Assembly (NCBI GenBank): GCA_035267205.1
Contig: DATFLZ010000069.1
Span: forward strand, 1 to 20,974
Direction of reading: 5' to 3'
DNA: 20,974 nucleotides
Source: CAXMST01 sp035267205
GTDB taxonomy: Bacteria > Actinomycetota > Thermoleophilia > Solirubrobacterales > 70-9
Below, piece after piece: positions 1 through 6,390 of the stretch. Under the pieces are notes generated by a model. The model worked only from the letters and a program-made list of their open reading frames with translations, was not told the DNA's origin and did not search any database. How positions within the stretch are numbered: position 1 is the first letter of the stretch; every line of letters begins with the position of its first letter. The translations under genes were made by a program, and so were the position numbers.

Positions 1-1323
1 CGGGCGTCGGCGGCCCAGCCCAGCGCGACCGGCGAGCTCGTGACGGCGGGTGTGATCAGCGACATCACCGCGCAGAAGGAGGCCGAGGAGCGCCTCCGCC
101 ACCTTGCCGATCACGACGACCTCACCGATCTGCTCAACCGGCGCGGGTTCGAGGCCGCGGTCGATGAAATGCTCGGCGACGCGGACGGCAGCCGCCGGGG
201 CGCCCTCGCGATCATCGACGTCGATCACCTCAAGCGGGTCAACGACTCGTTGGGACACGCGGCCGGGGACGCGCTTCTCCGCGAGGTCGCCGCCACCATC
301 GGCCTCTCGCTGCGCGCCGGCGACATCTTCGGGAGGCTTAGCGGTGACGAGTTCGGGCTCTTCATCCCCGGCATCAGCGAGGGCGCCGCCAAGCGCCGGA
401 TGGAGGATCTGATCGATCTGATTCGGGGCAGCGCGCGAGGCGGCCCGGCGGTGACCGCCAGCGCCGGTGCGGTCATGGTCAGCGACGCCCCCGGACTCGC
501 TGCCGCCGAGCTGCTCGTACATGCCGACCTCGCCCTCTACCGGGCCAAGGAAGGCGGCCGGGACCGCGTCGCGCTCGCCGAGCAGGACGACCAGGAGCGG
601 ATGCACTGGATCTCCGAGGTCCGCCAGGCGATCGAGGAGGAGCGGCTCGCGCTGTACGCCCAGCCGATCGTCGACCTCGAGAGCGGCGAGCAGCACGGCG
701 CCGAGCTGCTCGTGCGCATGCTCGGCCGGGACGGAGAGACGATCGCGGCGGGTCAGTTCATTCCGACCGCGGAGCGCTTCGGCCTGATCCGGGAGGTCGA
801 CCACTGGGTCGTCTCCAGGGCGATCGAGGTCGCGGCCGCGGGCAACCGGGTCAGCGTGAACGTGTCCGCGGCCTCGATCTCCGATCCGACCCTCACCGAG
901 CTGGTCTCGCAGCGGCGCAGCGGCGAGGGCTCCTTCGACCCCACGCTGATCACCTTCGAGATCACCGAGACGGTGGCGACCCCGACGATCGAGGTGCTGA
1001 GGGAGTTCGCCGCCCGGGTCGACGAGGTCGGCTGCGGCCTCGCGCTCGACGACGTCGGCACCGGGTTCGGGACGCTGACCTATCTGCAGAACCTGCAGTT
1101 CGACCAGCTCAAGATCGACATGGAGTTCGTCCGTGGCGTCCTCGACTCACCCACCGACCGCGGGATCGTCCGTTCGCTCGTCCTGATCGCCGGACAACTC
1201 GGGCTCACAACGGTCGCCGAGGGCGTCGAACGCCCCGAGATCCTCGACGCCCTGCGCGAGATCGGCGTCGACCGGGTGCAGGGCTACCACCTTGGAAGGC
1301 CGAGTCGCGTCGAGCTGCCGTGA
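1..1323 (+). CDS. GGDEF-EAL c-di-GMP signalling protein (5' end outside window)
   Basis: The reading frame is open from base 1, so the gene starts upstream. The first residues (GELVTAGVISDIT, then a short helix) look like the end of a PAS domain joined to the cyclase domain. Numbering from the GTG at 40, the GGDEF domain covers about residues 24-180. Its signature reads SGDEF (101-105), with an RxxD inhibitory-site motif (R92-D95) five residues before it. The EAL domain covers about 200-425 and keeps the expected metal and catalytic residues: an E-L-L version of EAL in GAELLVRM, the Asn of VSVNVS, the Glu of TFEITET, the DD of LDDVGTG, the Lys of LKID, the Glu of AEGVE and the Gln of VQGYH. 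From family knowledge, such proteins make and/or degrade cyclic di-GMP. The intact EAL site suggests phosphodiesterase activity. Whether SGDEF is an active cyclase cannot be told. The sensed input is off-window. Confidence 0.93.
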   Translation, partial: RASAAQPSATGELVTAGVISDITAQKEAEERLRHLADHDDLTDLLNRRGFEAAVDEMLGDADGSRRGALAIIDVDHLKRVNDSLGHAAGDALLREVAATIGLSLRAGDIFGRLSGDEFGLFIPGISEGAAKRRMEDLIDLIRGSARGGPAVTASAGAVMVSDAPGLAAAELLVHADLALYRAKEGGRDRVALAEQDDQERMHWISEVRQAIEEERLALYAQPIVDLESGEQHGAELLVRMLGRDGETIAAGQFIPTAERFGLIREVDHWVVSRAIEVAAAGNRVSVNVSAASISDPTLTELVSQRRSGEGSFDPTLITFEITETVATPTIEVLREFAARVDEVGCGLALDDVGTGFGTLTYLQNLQFDQLKIDMEFVRGVLDSPTDRGIVRSLVLIAGQLGLTTVAEGVERPEILDALREIGVDRVQGYHLGRPSRVELP

Positions 1324-1325
1324 TC

Positions 1326-1331
1326 TACGAT
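1326..1331 (+). promoter_or_regulatory. Putative -10 hexamer (TACGAT) just before bolA
   Basis: TACGAT fits the actinobacterial TAnnnT pattern. It lies 8 bases before the ATG at 1340 and begins 3 bases after the upstream stop codon. No Shine-Dalgarno sequence is present, so a leaderless or nearly leaderless transcript is plausible. I found no convincing -35. Confidence 0.35.
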
Positions 1332-1339
1332 GCCGCCCG

Positions 1340-1579
1340 ATGGCGGCTGACCTGACGGAGCTCAAGGAGATGATCGAGGCGGCGATTCCCGGGGCGGGCG
1401 TCGAGGTCCTGGACGAGGGCGGTGGCGACCACCTGCGGGCGATCGTCAGCTCGGACCGCTTCGAGGGCCTGAGCCGTCTCGACCAGCACCGCATGGTCAA
1501 GGCGGCGGTCGCGGAACGCTTCGAGGACGGAACCATTCACGCGCTCTCGGTGCAGACCTCGACCCCCTCCTCCCAGTAG
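1340..1579 (+). CDS. bolA: BolA/IbaG family protein
   Basis: This 79-residue protein has the size and layout of BolA: an N-terminal helix (LTELKEMIEAAIPGAGVEVLDE), the G-D-H-L strand, a central loop and helix (SRLDQHRMVKAAVAERF) and a final strand (GTIHALSVQT). BolA proteins pair with monothiol CGFS glutaredoxins around a bridging [2Fe-2S] cluster and act in iron-sulfur trafficking and iron sensing. A gene for such a glutaredoxin follows 66 bases downstream, which supports the call. I chose ATG 1340 because it gives the usual BolA N-terminus; longer versions would run back into the preceding gene. The His in the invariant region (GLSRLDQHR) is present. Confidence 0.88.
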   Translation: MAADLTELKEMIEAAIPGAGVEVLDEGGGDHLRAIVSSDRFEGLSRLDQHRMVKAAVAERFEDGTIHALSVQTSTPSSQ

Positions 1580-1594
1580 ACCCGTCCCCCCCGC

Positions 1595-1636
1595 TACCCT
1601 GGTTCGCGAACCCCCTTTTCTTCCGTCCCGAGGAGG
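1595..1636 (+). promoter_or_regulatory. Putative -10 (TACCCT) and ribosome binding site of the glutaredoxin gene
   Basis: TACCCT at 1595-1600 fits TAnnnT. AGGAGG at 1631-1636 is a near-perfect Shine-Dalgarno sequence 9 bases before ATG 1646 and fixes that start. No clear -35 is visible, so the promoter part is tentative while the ribosome binding site is solid. Confidence 0.5.
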
Positions 1637-1645
1637 CACGAGACG

Positions 1646-2080
1646 ATGGCAGCCAACCCCGAACTGCGCGCTCAGGTCGAGAGCGCGATCGCGGATAACC
1701 CGGTGCTCCTGTTCATGAAGGGCACCCCCGACGCCCCTCAGTGCGGCTTCTCCATGCGTACGGTCGGCGTCCTCGAGCAGGTCGGCGTCGAGTACGGCGC
1801 GATCGACGTGCTCCCGATGCTCCAACCGCTGCGCGAGGTGACCAGCGAGATCGCCGACTGGCAGACGTTCCCGCAGCTGTACGTCAAGGGCGAGCTGGTC
1901 GGCGGCTGCGACATCGTCGAGGAGATGTTCGAGGCCGGCGAGCTGGCCGACCTGCTCGGCACCGAGCAGCCGGAGTCCGCGGGTGCGGCTTCCGAGCAGA
2001 GCGGCGAGGAAAGCCCGAACCGCTCAGGCGGAAACGACGGCGAGCCCTATCAGAGCCCGCCGATGCAGATCGAGAACTAG
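1646..2080 (+). CDS. grxD: Monothiol glutaredoxin, Grx4/GrxD type (CGFS)
   Basis: A 144-residue protein whose first ~105 residues are a complete monothiol glutaredoxin: Lys25 in FMKGTPDAPQ, the CGFS active site at 33-36, WQTFPQLYVKGELVGGCDI (72-90) with the cis-proline and glutathione-contact region, and a closing helix. This class binds a labile [2Fe-2S] cluster with glutathione and passes it to acceptor proteins, usually together with BolA, rather than reducing disulfides. The last ~40 residues are a low-complexity Glu/Ser/Gly/Pro tail without domain features, longer than usual for the family. The gene follows bolA on the same strand, and its stop codon interlocks with that of the convergent Fe-S carrier gene on a shared CTAG. 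Confidence 0.95.
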   Translation: MAANPELRAQVESAIADNPVLLFMKGTPDAPQCGFSMRTVGVLEQVGVEYGAIDVLPMLQPLREVTSEIADWQTFPQLYVKGELVGGCDIVEEMFEAGELADLLGTEQPESAGAASEQSGEESPNRSGGNDGEPYQSPPMQIEN

Positions 2081-2451
2081 GCGGGTGCGCCGGCGCCCTG
2101 CTCGGCGTCGTCGCGAACCTGGAAGGACGAGCCACAGCCACAGGCTGCGACCACGTTCGGGTTGTTGACGGCGAAGCCCGCACCCTGCAGGCCCTCGACG
2201 TAGTCGACCTCGGAGCCGAACACGAACTGCATCGAGACCTTGTCGACGATCACGGCCACGCCGTTGTGCTCGAAGACGTGGTCGTCCTCCTTGCGCTTGT
2301 CGAGCGCGAGGGAATACTGGAAGCCTGAGCAGCCGCCGCCCTTGACGGCGACTCGGAGCGCCTGGTCGGGCTCCTCCTGGCCTGCGAGCAGCTCGTTGAG
2401 CTTGCCCGCCGCGATGTCGGTGACCTTGATGGCTGTCTGTGGAGTGTCCAT
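2077..2451 (-). CDS. A-type iron-sulfur carrier (HesB/IscA/ErpA family)
   Basis: A 124-residue protein with the full A-type carrier signature: Cys41 in GGGCSGFQY and the C-terminal C-G-C pair (Cys104, Cys106) in AACGCGSSF. These three cysteines hold the Fe-S cluster that the protein delivers to apo-enzymes. ATG 2451 gives the usual N-terminus (D-T-P-Q-T-A-I-K-V-T), whereas a longer frame to 2547 adds an Arg-rich stretch unlike the family. The gene converges on the glutaredoxin gene. A -10-like TACAAT lies 9 bases before the start with no ribosome binding site, suggesting a leaderless message. Residues after about 114 are a short acidic/Ala tail. IscA, ErpA and SufA cannot be told apart from sequence alone. 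Confidence 0.93.
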   Translation of the reverse strand: MDTPQTAIKVTDIAAGKLNELLAGQEEPDQALRVAVKGGGCSGFQYSLALDKRKEDDHVFEHNGVAVIVDKVSMQFVFGSEVDYVEGLQGAGFAVNNPNVVAACGCGSSFQVRDDAEQGAGAPA

Positions 2452-2460
2452 GCGCTTCAG

Positions 2461-2466
2461 ATTGTA
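2461..2466 (-). promoter_or_regulatory. Putative -10 (TACAAT) of the A-type carrier gene
   Basis: On the minus strand TACAAT matches five of six consensus bases and ends 9 bases before the ATG at 2451. It sits in the 23-base gap behind the preceding minus-strand gene, so the carrier gene can be transcribed independently of that gene. No recognisable -35 is present at 16-18 bases. Confidence 0.45.
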
Positions 2467-2474
2467 TAGGACGG

Positions 2475-2849
2475 TCAAGCGGCCGCCGGTGGCGATGGCT
2501 CGGTGTCGTCCTGCGCGGCGGCGCCGCCCCCCGCACCGTACCGCCACTCGAGGTATTCGAGGATCCGCTTGGAGTCGTGGATGACCTCGTCGCCATCGAT
2601 CAGCAGCGGCACCCGTTCCTGACCGGTGAGCTCGACGATCTCTGGGCGCGCCGAGCGCTTGTAGGGGACCCGCTCGACCCGGTGCTCGAGCTCGAGCTTG
2701 CGCAGCCTGCGGGCGACGGCCCCGCAGGGGCAGAGGACGTCGGTCGGGGTCGGGCAGCGGTAGAGGACGACCGCGGCCCGGCCGCTCGGCTTCCCGCTCT
2801 TCTCGGCGCCGGCCGCGCGTCGCCGAAGCCGGGGCAGCGGCAGCCTCAT
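2475..2849 (-). CDS. Small thioredoxin-fold protein (glutaredoxin / GST N-terminal-like)
   Basis: A 124-residue protein. Residues ~26-105 have the order of a glutaredoxin/GST N-terminal domain: strand VVLYRC, helix CGAVARRLRKLELE, strand HRVERVPY, the cis-proline segment QERVPLLIDGDEVI (Pro81) and the DSKRILEYLEWRYG helix typical of GST-N. Cysteines are at 32, 40 and 42; C40-P-C42 sits near the usual active-site position but is not a canonical CPYC. The flanks are basic (first ~22 residues) and Ala/Pro-rich (tail). The start overlaps the epimerase stop in an ATGA, so translation is probably coupled. The call rests on fold-level resemblance; substrate and redox activity are unknown. No GST C-terminal domain follows. 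Confidence 0.72.
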   Translation of the reverse strand: MRLPLPRLRRRAAGAEKSGKPSGRAAVVLYRCPTPTDVLCPCGAVARRLRKLELEHRVERVPYKRSARPEIVELTGQERVPLLIDGDEVIHDSKRILEYLEWRYGAGGGAAAQDDTEPSPPAAA

Positions 2850-3907
2850 CGCGGCACCAAACGTCCAGCGAGGCGAGCGGCGCTCGCCGCGGCCGCGAGC
2901 GCCGCGCCGGCGACCCCCGGGTTGCCGCCGACGCGCGAGCCGAGCTGGTCGGCCTGCCAGCCGACGGCCTCGGTAATCGTCTCCTCGTGAGGCCGCGCGC
3001 GGTACTCGAGCTCGCGCTTGGCCTTCGCCGGCGAGTAGGTCCACCAGAGCGCTGCGGAGCGCGCCTCGTCGGCCGAGATCGGCACCGGCAGCCCGAGCCG
3101 CTCAGCCACCTCGGTCGCGCCCTGGGCGACGGTGGCCGGGAGCTTCAACGGTGGCGCCGGGACGCCCGAGACCCGGGAGAGATCCGCGAACAGACGCTGC
3201 AGCGTGAAGTTGCGCCCGCCCAGGATGTACCGCTCCCCGGGGCGGCCCTGCTCGTCGGCCAGCACGTGTCCCGCGGCCACGTCACGCACGTCGCAGACGT
3301 TGATCCCCCCGTCCACGTACACGGGGATCTCGCGAAGCAGGAACCGTTCGACGACCGACATCGAGGTCCCGGCGGGGGCGTCGGGCCCGAGCACGAAGGT
3401 GGGGTTGACGATCACGACATCGAGCCCGTGCGCGGCGACGCGCAGCGCTTCGCCCTCCGCCTCGTGCTTCGAGTGCACGTAGGGAATACCCCGAGCGGCC
3501 GCCGGGAACTGCTGGCTCTCGTCGGCCCGCCCGCCCGGCTCGGCGGGGCCGAGCGCCACCGCCGACGAGCAGTGGACCAGCCGCTCGACGCCGGCCTCGA
3601 GGGCCTCCTCGCAGATCACCCTGGTCCCGTCGACGTTGGTCCGCAGAATGCGGCCGGAGGCCCTGCCGCGGAGGATCGAGTTGATCCCGGCTACGTGGAA
3701 GACGCGATCGACCCCGTCGACCGCGCGGCGAACGGCGCGACGGTCGGTGATGTCACCGTTGACCCGCTCGAAGTCGAGGTCGCCGAGGTGATCCGCGCTG
3801 CTCGGCGAGCGGATCAACAGCCGCAGTTCGTCGCCCCTGTCGCGCAGGGCGCGGGCGACGTGTGAGCCGATGAATCCGGTTCCCCCGGTGAGCAGCGTCT
3901 TCGCCAT
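2846..3907 (-). CDS. NAD(P)-dependent epimerase/dehydratase (extended SDR, HpnA/DFR-like)
   Basis: A 353-residue extended short-chain dehydrogenase. TGGTGFIG (7-14) is the GxxGxxG nucleotide-binding loop, D52 lies in GDITD, Ser114/Ser115 in VHCSSAVALG and Y143xxxK147 in YVHSKHEAE complete the catalytic set, and NPTFVLGPDAP is the conserved segment after the active site. The sequence resembles the dihydroflavonol-reductase-like branch that includes the hopanoid-associated epimerase HpnA, and the C-terminal RPHEETITEAVGW fits that branch. The true substrate (sugar, sterol/hopanoid or other) is not determinable. The last ~25 residues are Ala-rich and could form a membrane-associated helix. The gene is first in a two-gene unit with the thioredoxin-fold gene (ATGA overlap). 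A TAGCAT -10-like box sits 12 bases before the start. Confidence 0.88.
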   Translation of the reverse strand: MAKTLLTGGTGFIGSHVARALRDRGDELRLLIRSPSSADHLGDLDFERVNGDITDRRAVRRAVDGVDRVFHVAGINSILRGRASGRILRTNVDGTRVICEEALEAGVERLVHCSSAVALGPAEPGGRADESQQFPAAARGIPYVHSKHEAEGEALRVAAHGLDVVIVNPTFVLGPDAPAGTSMSVVERFLLREIPVYVDGGINVCDVRDVAAGHVLADEQGRPGERYILGGRNFTLQRLFADLSRVSGVPAPPLKLPATVAQGATEVAERLGLPVPISADEARSAALWWTYSPAKAKRELEYRARPHEETITEAVGWQADQLGSRVGGNPGVAGAALAAAASAARLAGRLVPR

Positions 3908-3919
3908 CTCGGACCGCTG

Positions 3920-3925
3920 ATGCTA
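3920..3925 (-). promoter_or_regulatory. Putative -10 (TAGCAT) of the epimerase gene
   Basis: TAGCAT on the minus strand fits TAnnnT and ends 12 bases before the ATG at 3907, which would give a leader of about five bases. The 54-bp divergent gap (3908-3961) must also hold the DegV gene promoter, for which only a loose GATACA/TACAAA at 3948-3955 is visible. Confidence 0.35.
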
Positions 3926-3961
3926 GCCGCACCACCCTGCGTCCGGTGATACAAAGACACG

Positions 3962-4831
3962 GTGAGTGAGAGGCGTACCGCGGTCATCTGCGACAGCACG
4001 AGCTACCTGCCCGCGGACGTGCTCGCGGACCGCGGGATCGAGCAGGTGAGCCTGTACGTGACGCTCGAGGGCGAGCAGCGCCGGGAAACGGAGATCGGCG
4101 ACTACGCGGCCTTCTTCGAGCGGCTGCGCAACAGCGCCGACGGCGCCACGACGTCACAACCGTCGGTCGGTGACTTCGTCTCGGCCTACCGACCGCACCT
4201 CGAGGCCGGCAGGGAGATCGCCTCCGTGCACATCTCGGCCGCGATCTCCGGCACCTTCGAGGCCGCGCAGCAGGCGCGCAGGCAGCTGGCCGACGAGGGC
4301 GCCGACCCCGACCTGATCCAGGTCCACGACAGCCGCTCGACCTGTGGCGGCATGGGCCTTTCGATGCTGGGGGCCGCAAAGGCCGCCGACGCCGGGGCCG
4401 GCGCGCGCGACGTGATCGCGGCGGCCGAGGAGGTCCGCGACCGGCTCGACATGTGGTTCGCCGTCGACACGCTCGAGTACCTGCGCAAGGGCGGGCGGAT
4501 CGGCGCGGCCCGCGCCTGGGTCGGCTCGGCGCTGCAGATCAAGCCGATCCTGACTCTGGAGGAGGAGATCACCCCCGTCGAACGCGTGCGCACCAGGCGC
4601 CGCGTCTTCGAACGGCTCGTAGAGCTCGGTCGGCAGCTCAACGAGTCCGGGAACGGCGCCTGGGTCGTCCAGCACATCCGGGATCCCGAGAGCGCCGAGC
4701 GCCTGGTGGCCGAGGGTCGCGAGATCTTCGGCAGCGACCCGGCCTTCGTCTCCGAGATCGGCCCCGTGATCGGCGCCCACACGGGGCCCGGCCTGCTCGG
4801 GATCGGCGGCGCTCCCGCCGAGCTGATCTGA
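3962..4831 (+). CDS. DegV family fatty-acid-binding protein
   Basis: A 289-residue protein with the DegV/FakB hallmarks in order: DSTSYLP at 11-17, TTSQPS at 63-68 (ligand headgroup contacts), ISGTFEAA at 95-102, LEYLRKGGRIG at 171-181 and GPVIGAHTGPG near the end (267-277). DegV/FakB proteins bind a fatty acid; in Gram-positive bacteria some present it to a FakA kinase for phosphorylation into acyl-phosphate. No fakA-like gene is visible here, so the partner is unknown. GTG 3962 is the start because it gives a short N-terminus right before the first strand. There is no clear ribosome binding site, so the message may be leaderless. The gene converges on the DUF3618 gene with a 19-base gap. 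Confidence 0.92.
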   Translation: MSERRTAVICDSTSYLPADVLADRGIEQVSLYVTLEGEQRRETEIGDYAAFFERLRNSADGATTSQPSVGDFVSAYRPHLEAGREIASVHISAAISGTFEAAQQARRQLADEGADPDLIQVHDSRSTCGGMGLSMLGAAKAADAGAGARDVIAAAEEVRDRLDMWFAVDTLEYLRKGGRIGAARAWVGSALQIKPILTLEEEITPVERVRTRRRVFERLVELGRQLNESGNGAWVVQHIRDPESAERLVAEGREIFGSDPAFVSEIGPVIGAHTGPGLLGIGGAPAELI

Positions 4832-4850
4832 GCTGCCGCGCCGGCTGTTG

Positions 4851-5108
4851 CTAGCGCCGGCGGCGCCGGCGGCGGCTCAGCGCGACGAGGCCACCGACGA
4901 CGAACCCGGCGACGGCTGCGGTGGCGACGATCTCGGTCCGGTGCTCGCGCACCTGCCGGCGCCAGTCGGTGAGCTCGTTGACCCGCCCGCGCAGGGCGTC
5001 GACGGAGCCCGCCAGCTGCGACTGCTGGGCGGCGATGTCATTGCGGATCTGATCGGCGCTCCGTCCCGGCGCGCCGGGACGGGACGTCGGAGTCGGGGTG
5101 TCGCTCAC
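4851..5108 (-). CDS. DUF3618 family small membrane protein
   Basis: An 85-residue protein. The N-terminal third is Pro/Thr-rich. It is followed by the DUF3618-type helix (SADQIRNDIAAQQSQLAGSVDALRGRVNELTDWRRQVREH), one membrane segment (about 60-77, TEIVATAAVAGFVVGGLVAL) and a tail of seven arginines after SRR that would anchor on the cytoplasmic face. DUF3618 genes commonly sit beside phage_holin_3_6-type genes in actinobacteria; the function is not established. The GTG start overlaps the holin-family stop in a GTGA, so the two are probably translationally coupled. It is the last gene of a three-gene unit. The GC-rich stretch at its 3' end encodes the Arg tail and is not a repeat element. Confidence 0.8.
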   Translation of the reverse strand: MSDTPTPTSRPGAPGRSADQIRNDIAAQQSQLAGSVDALRGRVNELTDWRRQVREHRTEIVATAAVAGFVVGGLVALSRRRRRRR

Positions 5109-5533
5109 GCTTCGCCCCCCAGGGTCTCCTTGGTCTGCTTGGCCTCCTCGAGGGCCATCTCCGGGACCGGAGGCCCGCCCTTCTGGAAGGCGCGGTTGGC
5201 GGCGAAGCCCGCGATGGCGGCCACGATCAGGAGCAGCGCCCCCATCAGGAGAAAGCCGGCCCAGACCGCGGACTCGACACCGAGGATGTCGTTGAAGAGC
5301 CAGGCGCCGGCCTGAAGCAGCATCACCAGCGCGAAGACGACGAAGACTCCGGCGGCGATCGCGACGACCGAGCCCTTGAGCAGCTCGCCGACCTTCTCCG
5401 TGACCTCGGCCTTGGCCAGCTCGATCTCCTCGCGAACGAGAATCGAGACGCGCTCGGAAACGTCGAGGACGAGCTCGCCGACGGTGCGGTCCTCCTCCTC
5501 CGGCGGCGGCGTGGCGGGCGGGCGGGCGGCCAT
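5105..5533 (-). CDS. Putative holin-superfamily III (phage_holin_3_6-like) membrane protein
   Basis: A 142-residue protein: a Pro/Glu-rich start, an amphipathic helix (TVGELVLDVSERVSILVREEIELAKAEVTEKVGE, about 17-50), two membrane segments (about 54-77 and 90-113) and a charged C-terminal tail. This is the layout of the phage_holin_3_6 (holin-X) family, which in actinobacteria is chromosomal and not a lysis gene; the role is probably in the envelope but is unproven. ATG 5533 is chosen because it overlaps the stop of the small upstream gene (TAATG) and has GAGGAG upstream on the minus strand. A longer frame to 5638 would simply cover that small gene in another frame. There are no other phage genes nearby, so this is not read as prophage. 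Confidence 0.8.
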   Translation of the reverse strand: MAARPPATPPPEEEDRTVGELVLDVSERVSILVREEIELAKAEVTEKVGELLKGSVVAIAAGVFVVFALVMLLQAGAWLFNDILGVESAVWAGFLLMGALLLIVAAIAGFAANRAFQKGGPPVPEMALEEAKQTKETLGGEA

Positions 5534-5667
5534 TACTCGGGCGGCTCCTCGTCGAAGAGCCGCTTCCAGATCAGCGTCGACAGCTTGTGCGCGGCGATGC
5601 TCGCCAGCGCTCCGGTGCCGGCCAGAAGGCCCGACCACAGCAGTCTTCTTACGACTTCGTTTTCCAT
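5533..5667 (-). CDS. 44-residue DUF4235-like small membrane protein
   Basis: A short frame starting at ATG 5667: M-E-N-E-V-V-R-R-L-L-W-S-G-L-L-A-G-T-G-A, then L-A-S-I-A-A-H-K-L-S, and ending T-L-I-W-K-R-L-F-D-E-E-P-P-E, stop TAA at 5533-5535. AGGAG lies 8 bases before the start, and the stop overlaps the next start (TAATG), so this is a real coupled gene at the head of the envelope unit. The Gly/Ala-rich hydrophobic helix followed by a K-L-x-x-x-I-W-K-R-L-x-x-E-E-P-P-E motif resembles DUF4235 proteins, which are often neighbours of holin-family and DUF3618 genes. This copy is shorter than the usual family member. Function is unknown. Confidence 0.68.
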   Translation of the reverse strand: MENEVVRRLLWSGLLAGTGALASIAAHKLSTLIWKRLFDEEPPE

Positions 5668-5720
5668 CAGTTCAACTCCTACCCGCTCTGGCTCCAGCCG
5701 AAGCGCCGAAGGCGGCAGCG

Positions 5721-5726
5721 ACCTTA
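5721..5726 (-). promoter_or_regulatory. Putative -10 (TAAGGT) upstream of the small envelope operon
   Basis: TAAGGT on the minus strand fits TAnnnT and sits 53 bases before ATG 5667, leaving room for a leader with the AGGAG ribosome binding site. There is no clear -35. Confidence 0.3.
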
Positions 5727-5727
5727 T

Positions 5728-5745
5728 CGCGCCGGGCCGGGCGCG
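5728..5745 (-). terminator. Weak GC hairpin after the TetR gene
   Basis: CGCGCC and GGCGCG form a 6-bp perfect stem around a 6-base loop, 15 bases downstream of the TetR stop on the minus strand. It has no T-run, so it could slow polymerase but is not a convincing intrinsic terminator. Confidence 0.25.
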
Positions 5746-5760
5746 GGCTTGCAGGGCGGC

Positions 5761-6390
5761 TCACGCGTCTCGCGGGTCGAGGCCGCCGCAGATCAGCTCG
5801 ACGACCATCGCGCCGGCGGCATCGAACTCCTCGTCGGTGGCGGGAACGAGCTCGAAGACCCAGGCGCTCAGCAGCTGTTCGATCGCCCCGTAGAAGGACC
5901 GGCCGACGAAGTCCGGGTCGATGTCGCTGCGGAGCTCGCCGGAGCGCTGCGCCTCGGCGACGATTGCCGCGACCTGGTCGTAGGCCCGGCGGATCTCGGG
6001 CAGGTGCGTGCGGCCGAAGGAGTTGGCGGCCCGCGTGACCTCGATGATGATCACCTTCATCAGCTCGGGGTTGTGGCGGTAGGAGTCGATGATGAAGCCG
6101 GCGATCTCGCCGAGCTTCTCGCGCGCGGTGCGGTCGGCGGCCTTGACCTGCTCACCGGCGTCGAGCAGCAGCGACCAGCGCTCCGTGAAGAGCTCGTTCA
6201 TGACCGCCTCCTTGCTGCTGAAGTAGTGGTAGACGAGGCCGTAGGCGACCCCGGCCTCGTCGGCGATGTCCGAGACGCGGGTCGGGTGGTAACCCTGGCG
6301 GGCGAACACGACGATCGCGGCATCGAGGATCGCGCGCCTCCGCTCCTCGGCGCTCGGGCGGGGCTTGGTCCTGGTCGGGCCTTCACTCAT
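5761..6390 (-). CDS. TetR/AcrR family transcriptional regulator
   Basis: A 209-residue regulator. The TetR DNA-binding domain is at about 14-62: AEERRRAILDAAIVVFARQGY, then the helix-turn-helix VSDIADEAGVAYGLVYHYFSSKEAV. The all-helical ligand domain follows; an NPELMKVIIIEVTRAANSF stretch and the segment around FVGRSFYGAIEQLLSAW resemble TetR proteins that sense fatty acids or acyl-CoAs (inference). ATG 6390 is chosen because the longer frame adds a basic tail lying inside the nitrilase gene. The start overlaps the nitrilase stop by 8 bases, so the two are one transcript. The palindrome at 7292-7307 upstream of that transcript is the likely autoregulatory operator. Confidence 0.92.
   Translation of the reverse strand: MSEGPTRTKPRPSAEERRRAILDAAIVVFARQGYHPTRVSDIADEAGVAYGLVYHYFSSKEAVMNELFTERWSLLLDAGEQVKAADRTAREKLGEIAGFIIDSYRHNPELMKVIIIEVTRAANSFGRTHLPEIRRAYDQVAAIVAEAQRSGELRSDIDPDFVGRSFYGAIEQLLSAWVFELVPATDEEFDAAGAMVVELICGGLDPRDA

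Noticed and set aside
4854..4880. GC-rich simple repeat
   Set aside because: It is simply the run of arginine codons ending the DUF3618 protein.
4851..5667. Prophage remnant (holin gene)
   Set aside because: This holin-family type is a common chromosomal envelope gene in actinobacteria and no lysin, capsid, integrase or att-like repeat is nearby.
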